A stretch of DNA of 64,000 bases from Pseudomonadota bacterium (GTDB lineage: Bacteria > Pseudomonadota > Alphaproteobacteria > Acetobacterales > Acetobacteraceae), in NCBI GenBank assembly GCA_021818505.1, contig JAKADX010000013.1, forward strand, positions 19,872 through 83,871. The letters are read 5' to 3'. The position numbers were made by a program, and so were the translations under genes. A model generated the notes under the pieces. That model had not been told where the DNA came from, did not search any database, and worked only from the letters and a program-made list of their open reading frames with translations. Position 1 is the stretch's first letter, and every line of letters begins with the position of its first letter. This document shows positions 39,109 through 46,514 of this stretch, one piece after another.

Positions 39109-39173
39109 GGCGCGCTCCGTCGGGGCGGCGACAGGCGGGGACGTGGGGCATCGGGCTCGCTTCGGCTCACGGG

Positions 39174-40013
39174 ATGGCCGGGCATTGGACCGATTGCGGC
39201 TGGTGCGTCAAGCACGGCGCGCCCTTGCGATGGCTCCCCCGGCCGCGTCAGATGCCGCCGGCGGCGGGGGGCGATCGGGTGGCGGATGACGGCTGGCGCG
39301 TGCATGAGGTGGCCGGCGCGGTGGCAATCCGCGTCGTGCGCGACATGCCCGAACTGCCGGCGGCGATCGAGGCGGAGGTGGCGGCGCTGTGGGACGCGGC
39401 GCAGCGCCGGGCGGGCGGGCGGCTGTTCAACGGCCGGGTGTTCTCGGCCGACCTGATCACGCCTGTGCGCATCGACGGGCATTGGACCGAGTTCCGCCGC
39501 AGCGTCGCGCAGATGCAGCGCCCGGCGCTGTTCGCCGCCCTGGGCGTGCGGTCGCTGGCGATCAATGGCGTGATCGCGGGCACGGATTTCGTGGTGTTCG
39601 GCCGCCGCCCGGACGATGCGGTGTATCAGCCCGGCGAGTGGCAGTTGCCGCCGGCCGGCAGCATCGACCCCTCCGCCGAGGACGCCGCCGGGCGGATCGA
39701 CCCGCTGCGCCAGGTGCACGCGGAACTGGCGGAGGAACTCGGGATGCCGGCCGATTCCGTGGCGGGGGCGCGGGCACTGGCGATCGTCGAGCACCCCGGC
39801 AGCCATGTCTGCGACCTCGGCATGGCACTGCGCACCGACTGGACCGAGGCCGCCATCCGCGCCGCCCATGCCGGGCACGGCAACGGCGAATACACGGCGC
39901 TGGAGATGGTGCCGCACGCCGGCCTGACGGCGTTCCTGGCGCGCCATGCCGGGCGGGTGACCGGGCAGGCGCCGGCCTTCCTGGCACGGGCAGGGGTGCT
40001 GCGCGACACATAG
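39174..40013 (+). CDS. NUDIX-like hydrolase, 279 aa
   Basis: The core reads GEWQLPPAGSIDPSAEDA, then PLRQVHAELAEELGMPADS, which keeps the E-L-x-E-E-x-G of the Nudix motif but differs in the loop and lacks the leading Arg-Glu. An upstream beta strand LFNGRVFSADLITPVRIDG is like that of NUDIX families acting on nucleotide sugars or diphosphoinositols. ATG 39174 is the first start; the initial ~30 residues are probably not conserved, and a later GTG is possible. It is divergent from the GT61 gene. Confidence 0.7.
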   Translation: MAGHWTDCGWCVKHGAPLRWLPRPRQMPPAAGGDRVADDGWRVHEVAGAVAIRVVRDMPELPAAIEAEVAALWDAAQRRAGGRLFNGRVFSADLITPVRIDGHWTEFRRSVAQMQRPALFAALGVRSLAINGVIAGTDFVVFGRRPDDAVYQPGEWQLPPAGSIDPSAEDAAGRIDPLRQVHAELAEELGMPADSVAGARALAIVEHPGSHVCDLGMALRTDWTEAAIRAAHAGHGNGEYTALEMVPHAGLTAFLARHAGRVTGQAPAFLARAGVLRDT

Positions 40014-40068
40014 GCCGTGCTTGACTCCGCCATGCTTGACTCAGCCGGGCGGGCCGGGAATCGATAGC

Positions 40069-40083
40069 GAACAAACAGCGAAC
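40069..40083 (+). promoter_or_regulatory. LexA box (SOS operator) upstream of imuA
   Basis: GAACAAACAGCGAAC is an exact GAAC-N7-GAAC, the alphaproteobacterial LexA operator. It ends 20 bp before the GTG start of imuA and explains DNA-damage induction of imuAB. Confidence 0.85.
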
Positions 40084-40103
40084 ATCGAACCCCCGTCCGA
40101 GCC

Positions 40104-40889
40104 GTGTCAACCCTGCATTCGCTCCCCACCTATTCGCTTGCAGTGCTCCGCGCCCGCCTCGCCGCCGCCGCCATCCCGGCGGGGCGACACGGATCGGTCG
40201 CGTTCGGCGATCCGCGCGTCGATGCCCATCTGCCGCCGGGCGGGCTGGCGCTGGGCGCGCTGCACGAGGTCGCCGCCGAGGGCATCGAGGCGGAGACCGG
40301 GGCACTGACCGCCGCCTTCGCCGCCGCCCTGCTCGCCCGCCTGCTGACCCGTGTCGGGGAGGCGCGGCCGGTGATCTGGATCGCCCGCCGCGCCGACCTC
40401 TACCCGCCCGGCCTTGCCGCTTACGGTCTCGACCCGGCGCGGCTGCTGCTGGTGCAGAGCGGTAGCGACGCGCTGACCCTCGGCGCCGCCGAGACGGCGC
40501 TGCGCGATGGCGCGGCCGCTTCGGTGGTGGCGGAGACCGGGGCGTTCCCCCGCCTCGCCGGGCGGCGGCTGACGCTGGCGGCGGAGGCCGGCGGCAGCAC
40601 CGGCTTGGTGCTGCGCCGCTGGCCGCATGGCCGCAAGGCCGCGGGTGCCGGCCGCGCCGAGGGCAGTGCCGCCACGCGCTGGCGCATCGCCACGGTGCCC
40701 AGCCTGCCCGAAGGGCACGCGCCGGGGGCGCCGCGCTGGCAGGTGACGCTGACCCACGCCCGCGGCGGGCGGCCGGGGGAGTGGACCATGACGGCGGACA
40801 AGGGAGAGGACGATGCGCCGTATGCTCTGCGCGTGGTTGCCGGGCTGGCCGACGCTGCTGGCGGCACGTCGCAGCGCCGCCGCGCCTGA
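40104..40889 (+). CDS. imuA: ImuA, RecA-like component of the SOS mutasome
   Basis: A 261-residue RecA/SulA-like protein that works with ImuB and DnaE2 in damage-induced translesion synthesis. It shows a RecA-like core (LALGALHEVAAEG, VIWIARRADLYPPGLAAYGLDPARLLLVQ), without a usable Walker A. The C-terminal 60 residues are Gly/Arg-rich. The start is GTG 40104, and a LexA box lies 20 bp upstream. The 3' end overlaps imuB by 77 bp. Confidence 0.88.
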   Translation: MSTLHSLPTYSLAVLRARLAAAAIPAGRHGSVAFGDPRVDAHLPPGGLALGALHEVAAEGIEAETGALTAAFAAALLARLLTRVGEARPVIWIARRADLYPPGLAAYGLDPARLLLVQSGSDALTLGAAETALRDGAAASVVAETGAFPRLAGRRLTLAAEAGGSTGLVLRRWPHGRKAAGAGRAEGSAATRWRIATVPSLPEGHAPGAPRWQVTLTHARGGRPGEWTMTADKGEDDAPYALRVVAGLADAAGGTSQRRRA

Positions 40890-42324
40890 CCGCCCGCGCG
40901 CCACGGTCGAGAGCGTGCGCGGCCAGCGTCGGCTGGTCGCGGTCTGCCCGCAGGCCGAGCAGGCCGGGCTGACCCCTGGGATGCCGCTCGCCCAGGCCCG
41001 CGCGCTCTGCCCCACGCTCGACCCGGTGCCGGCCGACCCCGAGGGCGACCGCGCGGCGCTGGCGCGGCTGGCGGCGTGGTGCGAGCGCTACACCCCGCTC
41101 GCCGTCGCCGATCCGCCGGACGGGGTGGTGCTGGACATCACCGGCTGCGCGCATCTGCTGGGCGGCGAGGCGGCGCTGGCGGCGGATTTGCAGGCGCGGC
41201 TGGAGCGCGCCGGGCTGGCGGCGCGGATCGCGGTGGCCGGCAGCGCCGCCGCCGCCTGGGCGCTGGCGCTGGCGCGGCCCGGCGTGCTGCCGCCGGGCGA
41301 GGAGGCGGCGGCGCTGGGTCCGCTGCCGCTGGCGCTGCTGCGGCTGGACCCGCGGACGGTCGCGGGGCTGCGGCGGCTGGGCGTGCGCACGGTGGCGGAA
41401 CTGGCGCGGCTGCCGCGCGGCGAGATCACGGCCCGCTTCGGCGCGGCACCGCTGCTGCGACTCGATCAGGTGCTCGGCGCCGCCGGGGAGGCGATCGTCT
41501 GGCCGCAGGCCGCCACACCCTGGAGCGAGCGGCAGGATTTCGCCGAGCCGATCGGCACCCCCGAGTCGCTCGCCGCCGCGCTGGGCGTGCTGGCCGGACG
41601 GCTATGCGCGCGGCTGGCGACGGCGCGGCAGGGTGGGCGGCGCTTCGTCGCCCGGTTTCGCCGCGTGGACGGCGACGCGCCGGCGATCGCGGTCGCCACC
41701 GCCCTGCCGGTGCGCGATGCCGCCTGGCTGACGCGGCTGCTGACGGCGCAACTGGAGACAGTCGATCCCGGCTTCGGCGTCGAGGCGGTGACGCTGGCGG
41801 CAGCGGCGACCGCGCCGCTGGCGCCGCGCCAGTCCCGCCTCGGCGACCTCGCGCAGCCGGCGGAGGAGCGGCTGGCGATGACGCTGGACCGGCTGGGCGG
41901 CCGGCTGGGCCCGGAGGCGGTGTGGCGGCCGGCGCCGGTCGCGAGCCATGTGCCGGAGCGCAGCCTGCGCCGTGCCGCGCCGCTGGCACCCCCGCCCGAC
42001 TGGCTGACGGGACCGCCGCGGCCGGTGCGGCTGCTGCGGCGGCCGGAGCCGATCAGCGCGGTGGCCCCCATCCCCGACGACCCGCCGCTGCTGTTCCGCT
42101 GGCGCGGCACGCTGCACCGGGTGCGCGCGGCCAGCGGCCCGGAACGGATCGCCGCCGAGTGGTGGCGGCGCCCCGAACCGGCCGGGGAGCGGGAGGAGGC
42201 GGACCTGGTGCGGGATTATTACCGGGTGGAGGACGGCGCCGGCGCACGGTTCTGGCTGTTCCGCACCGGGCGGAATGCCGGCGCCGCGACGGCGCGCTGG
42301 TTCCTGCACGGGCTGTTCGGCTGA
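40813..42324 (+). CDS. imuB: ImuB, inactive Y-family polymerase-like protein
   Basis: A 503-residue scaffold that links ImuA, DnaE2 and the beta clamp. It has Y-family palm, fingers and thumb (LDITGCAHLLGGE, GLTPGMPLAQARALCP, LRRLGVRTVAELARLPRGEI). The N-terminal CAWLPGWPTLLAAR lacks the D-x-D-A-F-F catalytic pattern, so it should be catalytically dead. It ends with a typical ImuB C-terminal domain. It overlaps imuA. The usual third gene, dnaE2, does not follow; a Hint gene on the other strand does. Confidence 0.9.
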   Translation: MRRMLCAWLPGWPTLLAARRSAAAPDRPRATVESVRGQRRLVAVCPQAEQAGLTPGMPLAQARALCPTLDPVPADPEGDRAALARLAAWCERYTPLAVADPPDGVVLDITGCAHLLGGEAALAADLQARLERAGLAARIAVAGSAAAAWALALARPGVLPPGEEAAALGPLPLALLRLDPRTVAGLRRLGVRTVAELARLPRGEITARFGAAPLLRLDQVLGAAGEAIVWPQAATPWSERQDFAEPIGTPESLAAALGVLAGRLCARLATARQGGRRFVARFRRVDGDAPAIAVATALPVRDAAWLTRLLTAQLETVDPGFGVEAVTLAAAATAPLAPRQSRLGDLAQPAEERLAMTLDRLGGRLGPEAVWRPAPVASHVPERSLRRAAPLAPPPDWLTGPPRPVRLLRRPEPISAVAPIPDDPPLLFRWRGTLHRVRAASGPERIAAEWWRRPEPAGEREEADLVRDYYRVEDGAGARFWLFRTGRNAGAATARWFLHGLFG

Positions 42325-42359
42325 GCGGGGCGCCCCCCCTCAGCCAAACCGGGAACGCC

Positions 42360-43316
42360 TCAGGCGGCCCTGGCGACCGGCGCGAACAGCGCCGTGCGTG
42401 CCGCCAGTTGCGCGCGCGCCGCCGCCGGCAACTGCCGCTGCGCCCGCACCCGCGGCCAGGGCATCTCCTCGACCGACTCGGGCGCCGTGCGCTCGGCGAA
42501 GTTCATGAAGCCGATGTCCTCGACCCCTTCCAGATAGCTCTCGGCCGGCGCGCCTTCCGCCAGCAGCAGGGCATGGGTGTCGAGTTCGAGGTGGTAGTAG
42601 GTGAACACCGGCAGCACGTCCTGCTCCCGCACCACCGAGGTGCCGTTCACCAGCGCGCTCGCCTGCACCAGCACGTCGCCGACGCGGATGGCATGGCTGG
42701 GCGAGACCAGCAGGTCGCGGGACGGCACGTTCTCGGCCAGCGCGCCGGCCTTGATGCGCACCGGCAGCACCAGCAACGGATCGGCGAAGACGCGCGAGAC
42801 AACGGTGCGGCCGAGCCAGCGCACCGGCATCGCCCGCCCCTCGGCGGTGAGCACCACGTCGCCCGCCGCGAGCGACTCGATCGGCACGGCGCCCGCCGGC
42901 GTGTCGATCAGCGTGCCGGCGACAAAGCAGCCGATGGAGTCCGTACTGAGGTTCCAGTGGGTCGCCTGGTCGGTCAGCGTCGATCCGGTGTTGTCCGGCG
43001 TGACCGTGATGGAGCCGGCGGGTGGCGCGACCTGGCCGCTTGGCACGAACAGAAAATAGTTGCCGTTGGACAGGCCCACCATCCCCTGATAGGTCGCCCC
43101 GCTAACGGTATAGGTCGTAACACCGACAAAAGTGTACGTTATCTTCGATCCGCTCACATCGGTGAAAAACGTCCTTTGCGCCGAGGTGCCTACGATCTTT
43201 CTGCCGGCTTTCGTTGCATCATTGCTGATGAGGACACTATTGGAAACAGTGCCGATATTTGTTTTGGCATTGTATCCACTGATGGCATACACGTCCATAC
43301 TCTCAACGAAGGCCAT
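42360..43316 (-). CDS. Hint_2-domain protein with low-GC N-terminal half, 318 aa
   Basis: Residues 1 to about 128 are a beta-rich, Thr/Ser/Gly-rich region without recognised family. At about residue 130 a Hint_2 domain begins: GCFVAGTLIDTPAGAVP (catalytic Cys), GDVVLTAEGRAMPVRWLGR, block-B LLVSPSHAIRVGDVLV, and HALLLAEGAPAESYLEG. Splicing motifs are missing, so autocleavage is expected, not splicing. The N-terminal coding part (42930-43316) is about half G+C while the Hint part is near 70%, unlike the neighbours. No Sec signal is seen. Confidence 0.82.
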   Translation of the reverse strand: MAFVESMDVYAISGYNAKTNIGTVSNSVLISNDATKAGRKIVGTSAQRTFFTDVSGSKITYTFVGVTTYTVSGATYQGMVGLSNGNYFLFVPSGQVAPPAGSITVTPDNTGSTLTDQATHWNLSTDSIGCFVAGTLIDTPAGAVPIESLAAGDVVLTAEGRAMPVRWLGRTVVSRVFADPLLVLPVRIKAGALAENVPSRDLLVSPSHAIRVGDVLVQASALVNGTSVVREQDVLPVFTYYHLELDTHALLLAEGAPAESYLEGVEDIGFMNFAERTAPESVEEMPWPRVRAQRQLPAAARAQLAARTALFAPVARAA

Positions 43317-43447
43317 TGTCGCTTCGTCCGAATCCTGTTGACTCCGTGATTAAATGTCATACCACACTCGACACGGTTCCGTCAAGGTTTCTCGTTGGTG
43401 TTTCGAGACCATGTCGAAATCTGATCACATCCGGCATGTGAACGGCG

Positions 43448-44353
43448 ATGCGCGACCTGCGCTGTGCATTGCCCGCGGCGCCGCCGCCCGCTTCAATGCG
43501 CGGCATGGATCTGCCGCTGCCCGCCACGCAACCGGCCGTCACCCTGCTCAGCCCGGCCGCCCAGACCGCGCCGGTGGTGTTCGCCTCGCCGCATTCGGGC
43601 CGTGCCTACAGCGCCGCCTTCCTCGCCCGGACCCGGCTTGATCCGCTGACCCTGCGGCGCAGCGAAGACTGTTTCGTGGACGAGCTGTTCGCCGCCGCCC
43701 CGGATCACGGCGCGCCGCTGCTCGCCGCCACCTTTCCGCGCGCCTGGTGCGACGCCAATCGCGAGCCGTGGGAACTCGACCCGGCGATGTTCGCCGACCG
43801 GCTGCCGCCCTGGGTCAATACCGGCAGCGCCCGGGTCGCCGCCGGCCTGGGCACCATCGCCCGCATCGTCGCTTCCGGCGAGGCGATATACCGCGACCAC
43901 CTGCGTTTCGCCGAGGCCGAGGCGCGGGTGCGCGACTGCTGGCTGCCGTTCCACGACACGCTGCGCGCGCTGATCGAGGCGACCCGCGCCCGGTTCGACC
44001 GCTGCCTGCTGATCGACTGCCACTCCATGCCAGCCGTGCAACCCGGAACGCCGCCCTGCGCCGGTGCCGACGTGGTGCTCGGTGACGCCCACGGCACCGC
44101 CTGCGGCGCGCGCACCGTGCGGCTGGCGCAGGAGACGCTGGAGCAGCTCGGCTATCGCGTGCGGCGCAACGAGCCGTATGCCGGCGGCTACATCACCCGC
44201 CATTACGGCCACCCGCGCGAGGGGGTGGAAGCCTTGCAGATCGAGCTGTGTCGCAGCCTCTACATGGACGAGGCGCGGCTGGAGAAGCGCCCCGGCTTCG
44301 CCGCCGTGCAGCGCGACATGACCCGCCTGATCGCCTCGCTCACCGCGGGCTGA
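43448..44353 (+). CDS. N-formylglutamate amidohydrolase
   Basis: A ~300-residue zinc amidohydrolase (FGase family), which releases formate from N-formylglutamate late in histidine breakdown. Motifs: FASPHSGRAY, SEDCFVDELF, TFPRAWCDANREPWELDP, LLIDCHSMPAV and the GGYITRHYGHP element, with His/Asp metal ligands. No other hut gene lies near, so it may act on other formyl-amino acids. The start is uncertain: ATG 43448, 43496 or 43505 are all in frame and none has a good ribosome-binding site. A small RNA on the opposite strand ends 2 bp after its stop. Confidence 0.85.
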   Translation: MRDLRCALPAAPPPASMRGMDLPLPATQPAVTLLSPAAQTAPVVFASPHSGRAYSAAFLARTRLDPLTLRRSEDCFVDELFAAAPDHGAPLLAATFPRAWCDANREPWELDPAMFADRLPPWVNTGSARVAAGLGTIARIVASGEAIYRDHLRFAEAEARVRDCWLPFHDTLRALIEATRARFDRCLLIDCHSMPAVQPGTPPCAGADVVLGDAHGTACGARTVRLAQETLEQLGYRVRRNEPYAGGYITRHYGHPREGVEALQIELCRSLYMDEARLEKRPGFAAVQRDMTRLIASLTAG

Positions 44354-44355
44354 GC

Positions 44356-44440
44356 AAAAAAATGGCGGTGCCCGAGGGCACCGCCAAGTTTAGGGAGGAA
44401 ACGTCCAAGAAGCAGGAAAGCGGCGATGCCGCCTTGCTGC
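44356..44440 (-). ncRNA. Candidate ~85-nt small RNA with anti-Shine-Dalgarno loop, copy 2
   Basis: Same architecture as the candidate at 10831-10911: hairpin GCGGC/GCCGC with A-T extensions (44417-44435), stem-loop GTTT-CCTCCCT-AAAC (44388-44402, minus strand), and a terminator (about 9-10 bp stem 44364-44373/44376-44385 followed by seven T). 36 nt (44381-44416) are identical to copy 1, while the hairpin sequences differ by compensating pairs. It sits antisense to the 3' flank of the amidohydrolase gene. Anti-SD loops suggest binding to ribosome-binding sites of target mRNAs (inference). Confidence 0.72.
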
Positions 44441-44447
44441 GACACGG

Positions 44448-44476
44448 AACATAGGGGGCCGCTCATTCGTCTGCAA
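44448..44476 (-). promoter_or_regulatory. Promoter of candidate small RNA copy 2
   Basis: On the minus strand, TTGCAG (44471-44476), 17-bp spacer, TATGTT (44448-44453). The -35 box is weak (three of six), but spacing and distance to the shared CGCAGCA start match copy 1. Confidence 0.5.
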
Positions 44477-44553
44477 GTGAGTTTTTGCATCGCAGCATTT
44501 CCCTTCGTGACGGCGGACGGGGGTTGAACACCCCCTCTTAACCCCTTCGCCGC

Positions 44554-45354
44554 ATGGTGGGCCGCACTGCCATGCTGCGCGCCCTGTTCCTGCTGCCCGC
44601 ACTCATACTGCCATTCGCCGCCGCGCGCGGGCAAATGCCGGTGCCGGATCCCGGCCGGCAATGCCGCGCGGCGATCGCCGCCGCCGAGCGCGCCTTCGCG
44701 ATCCCGTCCGGGCTGATGGCGGCGATCGGTCGTGTCGAGAGCGGACACCGCGGCGCCGACGGGCGCGTCGATCCCTGGCCCTGGTCGATCGACGCCGAGG
44801 GAACCGGCCACATGTTCGCGAGCAAGGCGCAAGCGATCGCCGCCGTGCGGTCGCTGCAGGCGCAGGGCGTGCGCTCGATCGATGTCGGCTGCATGCAGGT
44901 CAATCTGCTGCACCATGCCGATGCCTTCCCCAGCCTCGATGCCGCCTTCGCCCCCGACGCCAATGCCACCTTCGCCGCCCGCTTCCTGGTGCAACTGCGC
45001 GCCGCCGCCGGTTCCTGGCCGCAGGCCGCGGCGCTCTACCACTCCGCGACGCCCGCGCTCGCCACGGATTATCAGCGCAAGGTGATGGCGGCCTGGCCGG
45101 CGGAACTGGCCGCGGCGCGCGGTGAGGGGGCGCCGCTGGCCACGCCGTCGGGGGGCGCCGTCTATCTGCCGGCGGTCGGCGGCCTGACTGCCGGCGGCGC
45201 GCTGTTGCCCCGGACGCTCCTGCGCGCCCCGGTCCTGCGTGCCCCGGTCCTGCTCGCCCCGCCCGGCCAGCGCGCGCCGCTGTCGCCCACCGGGCCGACC
45301 GGGCGCAGCCTTGCCGCTTACCGTCTGGCGCCCGTGCCGCTGGCCCTTCGCTGA
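44554..45354 (+). CDS. Lytic transglycosylase SLT-domain protein
   Basis: A 266-residue secreted muramidase-like enzyme. The signal peptide MLRALFLLPALILPFAAARG precedes a lysozyme-like domain with the catalytic Glu in AAIGRVESGHRG, then DVGCMQVNLLHHADAF and a terminal AALYHSATPALATDYQRKV. The C-terminal ~60 residues hold Leu/Ala/Pro repeats (LLRAPVLRAPVLLAP), of unknown use. It would cut peptidoglycan. ATG 44572 (the M of MLRALF) is also possible. Confidence 0.87.
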   Translation: MVGRTAMLRALFLLPALILPFAAARGQMPVPDPGRQCRAAIAAAERAFAIPSGLMAAIGRVESGHRGADGRVDPWPWSIDAEGTGHMFASKAQAIAAVRSLQAQGVRSIDVGCMQVNLLHHADAFPSLDAAFAPDANATFAARFLVQLRAAAGSWPQAAALYHSATPALATDYQRKVMAAWPAELAAARGEGAPLATPSGGAVYLPAVGGLTAGGALLPRTLLRAPVLRAPVLLAPPGQRAPLSPTGPTGRSLAAYRLAPVPLALR

Positions 45355-45420
45355 CCGCCGCACCCCAGGTCTCCGGCGGCGGCGGTTGCGTTCGGGCACC
45401 TCTGCCCCCCACAATAGGGC

Positions 45421-46503
45421 ATGTTCCTCCGAGCGTTAACCGTCGTGCTTGTCCTGCTCGCCGCGCTGCCGGCTGCCGCGCGGGCGCAGACCGCGGTGCC
45501 GGTGCAGGTCGCGGTGGCCAAGCAGCAGGACGTGCCGGTGGTGCTGCGCAATATCGGCGCGGTGCAGGCCTTTTACTCCGTGCTGGTGCGCGCCCGCGTC
45601 GATGGCACGCTCGATCGCGTGTTCTTCACCGAAGGGCAGGAGGTCAAGGAAGGCGACCCGATCGCCGAGATCGACCCGCGTCCGTACGCCGCTGCTCTCG
45701 CCGCCGCGCAGGCCAAGAAGGCCGCCGATGAGGCGCAACTCGCCAATGCGCGGATCGACCTGACGCGCTATGCCAACCTTGCCAAGCGCGACTTCGCCTC
45801 CCAGCAGCAGGTCGATACGCAGACCGCGATGGTGGCGCAGCTCAAAGCCACGATCGCGGGCGATGAGGCGGCGATCGAGACGGCGCGGCTCAATCTCGAA
45901 TTCTGCCACATCACCGCGCCGATCTCCGGGCGGACCGGGTTGCGGCTGGTCGATCCGGGCAACCTGATCCACGCCAACGACGCGCAGGGCATCGTCACCA
46001 TCACCCAGCTTCACCCGATCGCGGTGATCTTCACGCTGCCGCAGGACGACCTGCCGCAGATCCAGGCGGCGATCGCGCACGGGACGCCGTCCGTGCTTGC
46101 CTTCGCCGCCGACGACCGTACCGAACTCGGCCGCGGCACGCTGATGACCATCGATAATCAGATCGACCAGGCCACCGGCACGGTCAAGCTCAAGGCCCAG
46201 TTTCCCAACGAGCACAACCGGCTGTGGCCGGGGTTGTTCATCAATGCGCACCTGCAGGTGGCGATGCTGAAGGACGCGGTGACGGTGCCCTCGACGGCGC
46301 TGCAGCGCGGGCCCAATGGGCTGTATGTCTATGTCGTCAGGCCGGATTCGACGGTCGCGATGCGGCCCGTGACGGTGCGGCAGGATGATTCCGGCGTTGC
46401 GGTGATCGCCGACGGGGTCGCGGCGGGAACCGAGGTCGTCGTGAACGGTCAGCTCCGGCTGCAGGAGGGCAGTCGCATCACCCCCCTCAAGGCAGCCAGC
46501 TGA
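45421..46503 (+). CDS. RND efflux periplasmic adaptor (MdtA/AcrA type)
   Basis: A 360-residue membrane-fusion protein with a signal peptide (ALTVVLVLLAALPAAARA). The barrel-sandwich hybrid has VRARVDGTLDRVFFTEGQEVKEGDPIAEIDPRPY, then a coiled-coil hairpin (about residues 95-150), and LPQDDLPQIQAA and GTVKLKAQFPNEHNRLWPG in the beta-barrel. It joins the inner-membrane pump to an outer-membrane channel. It is 11 bp upstream of the RND pump, and no outer-membrane gene follows. Confidence 0.93.
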   Translation: MFLRALTVVLVLLAALPAAARAQTAVPVQVAVAKQQDVPVVLRNIGAVQAFYSVLVRARVDGTLDRVFFTEGQEVKEGDPIAEIDPRPYAAALAAAQAKKAADEAQLANARIDLTRYANLAKRDFASQQQVDTQTAMVAQLKATIAGDEAAIETARLNLEFCHITAPISGRTGLRLVDPGNLIHANDAQGIVTITQLHPIAVIFTLPQDDLPQIQAAIAHGTPSVLAFAADDRTELGRGTLMTIDNQIDQATGTVKLKAQFPNEHNRLWPGLFINAHLQVAMLKDAVTVPSTALQRGPNGLYVYVVRPDSTVAMRPVTVRQDDSGVAVIADGVAAGTEVVVNGQLRLQEGSRITPLKAAS

Positions 46504-46514
46504 ACGGACCCGGC

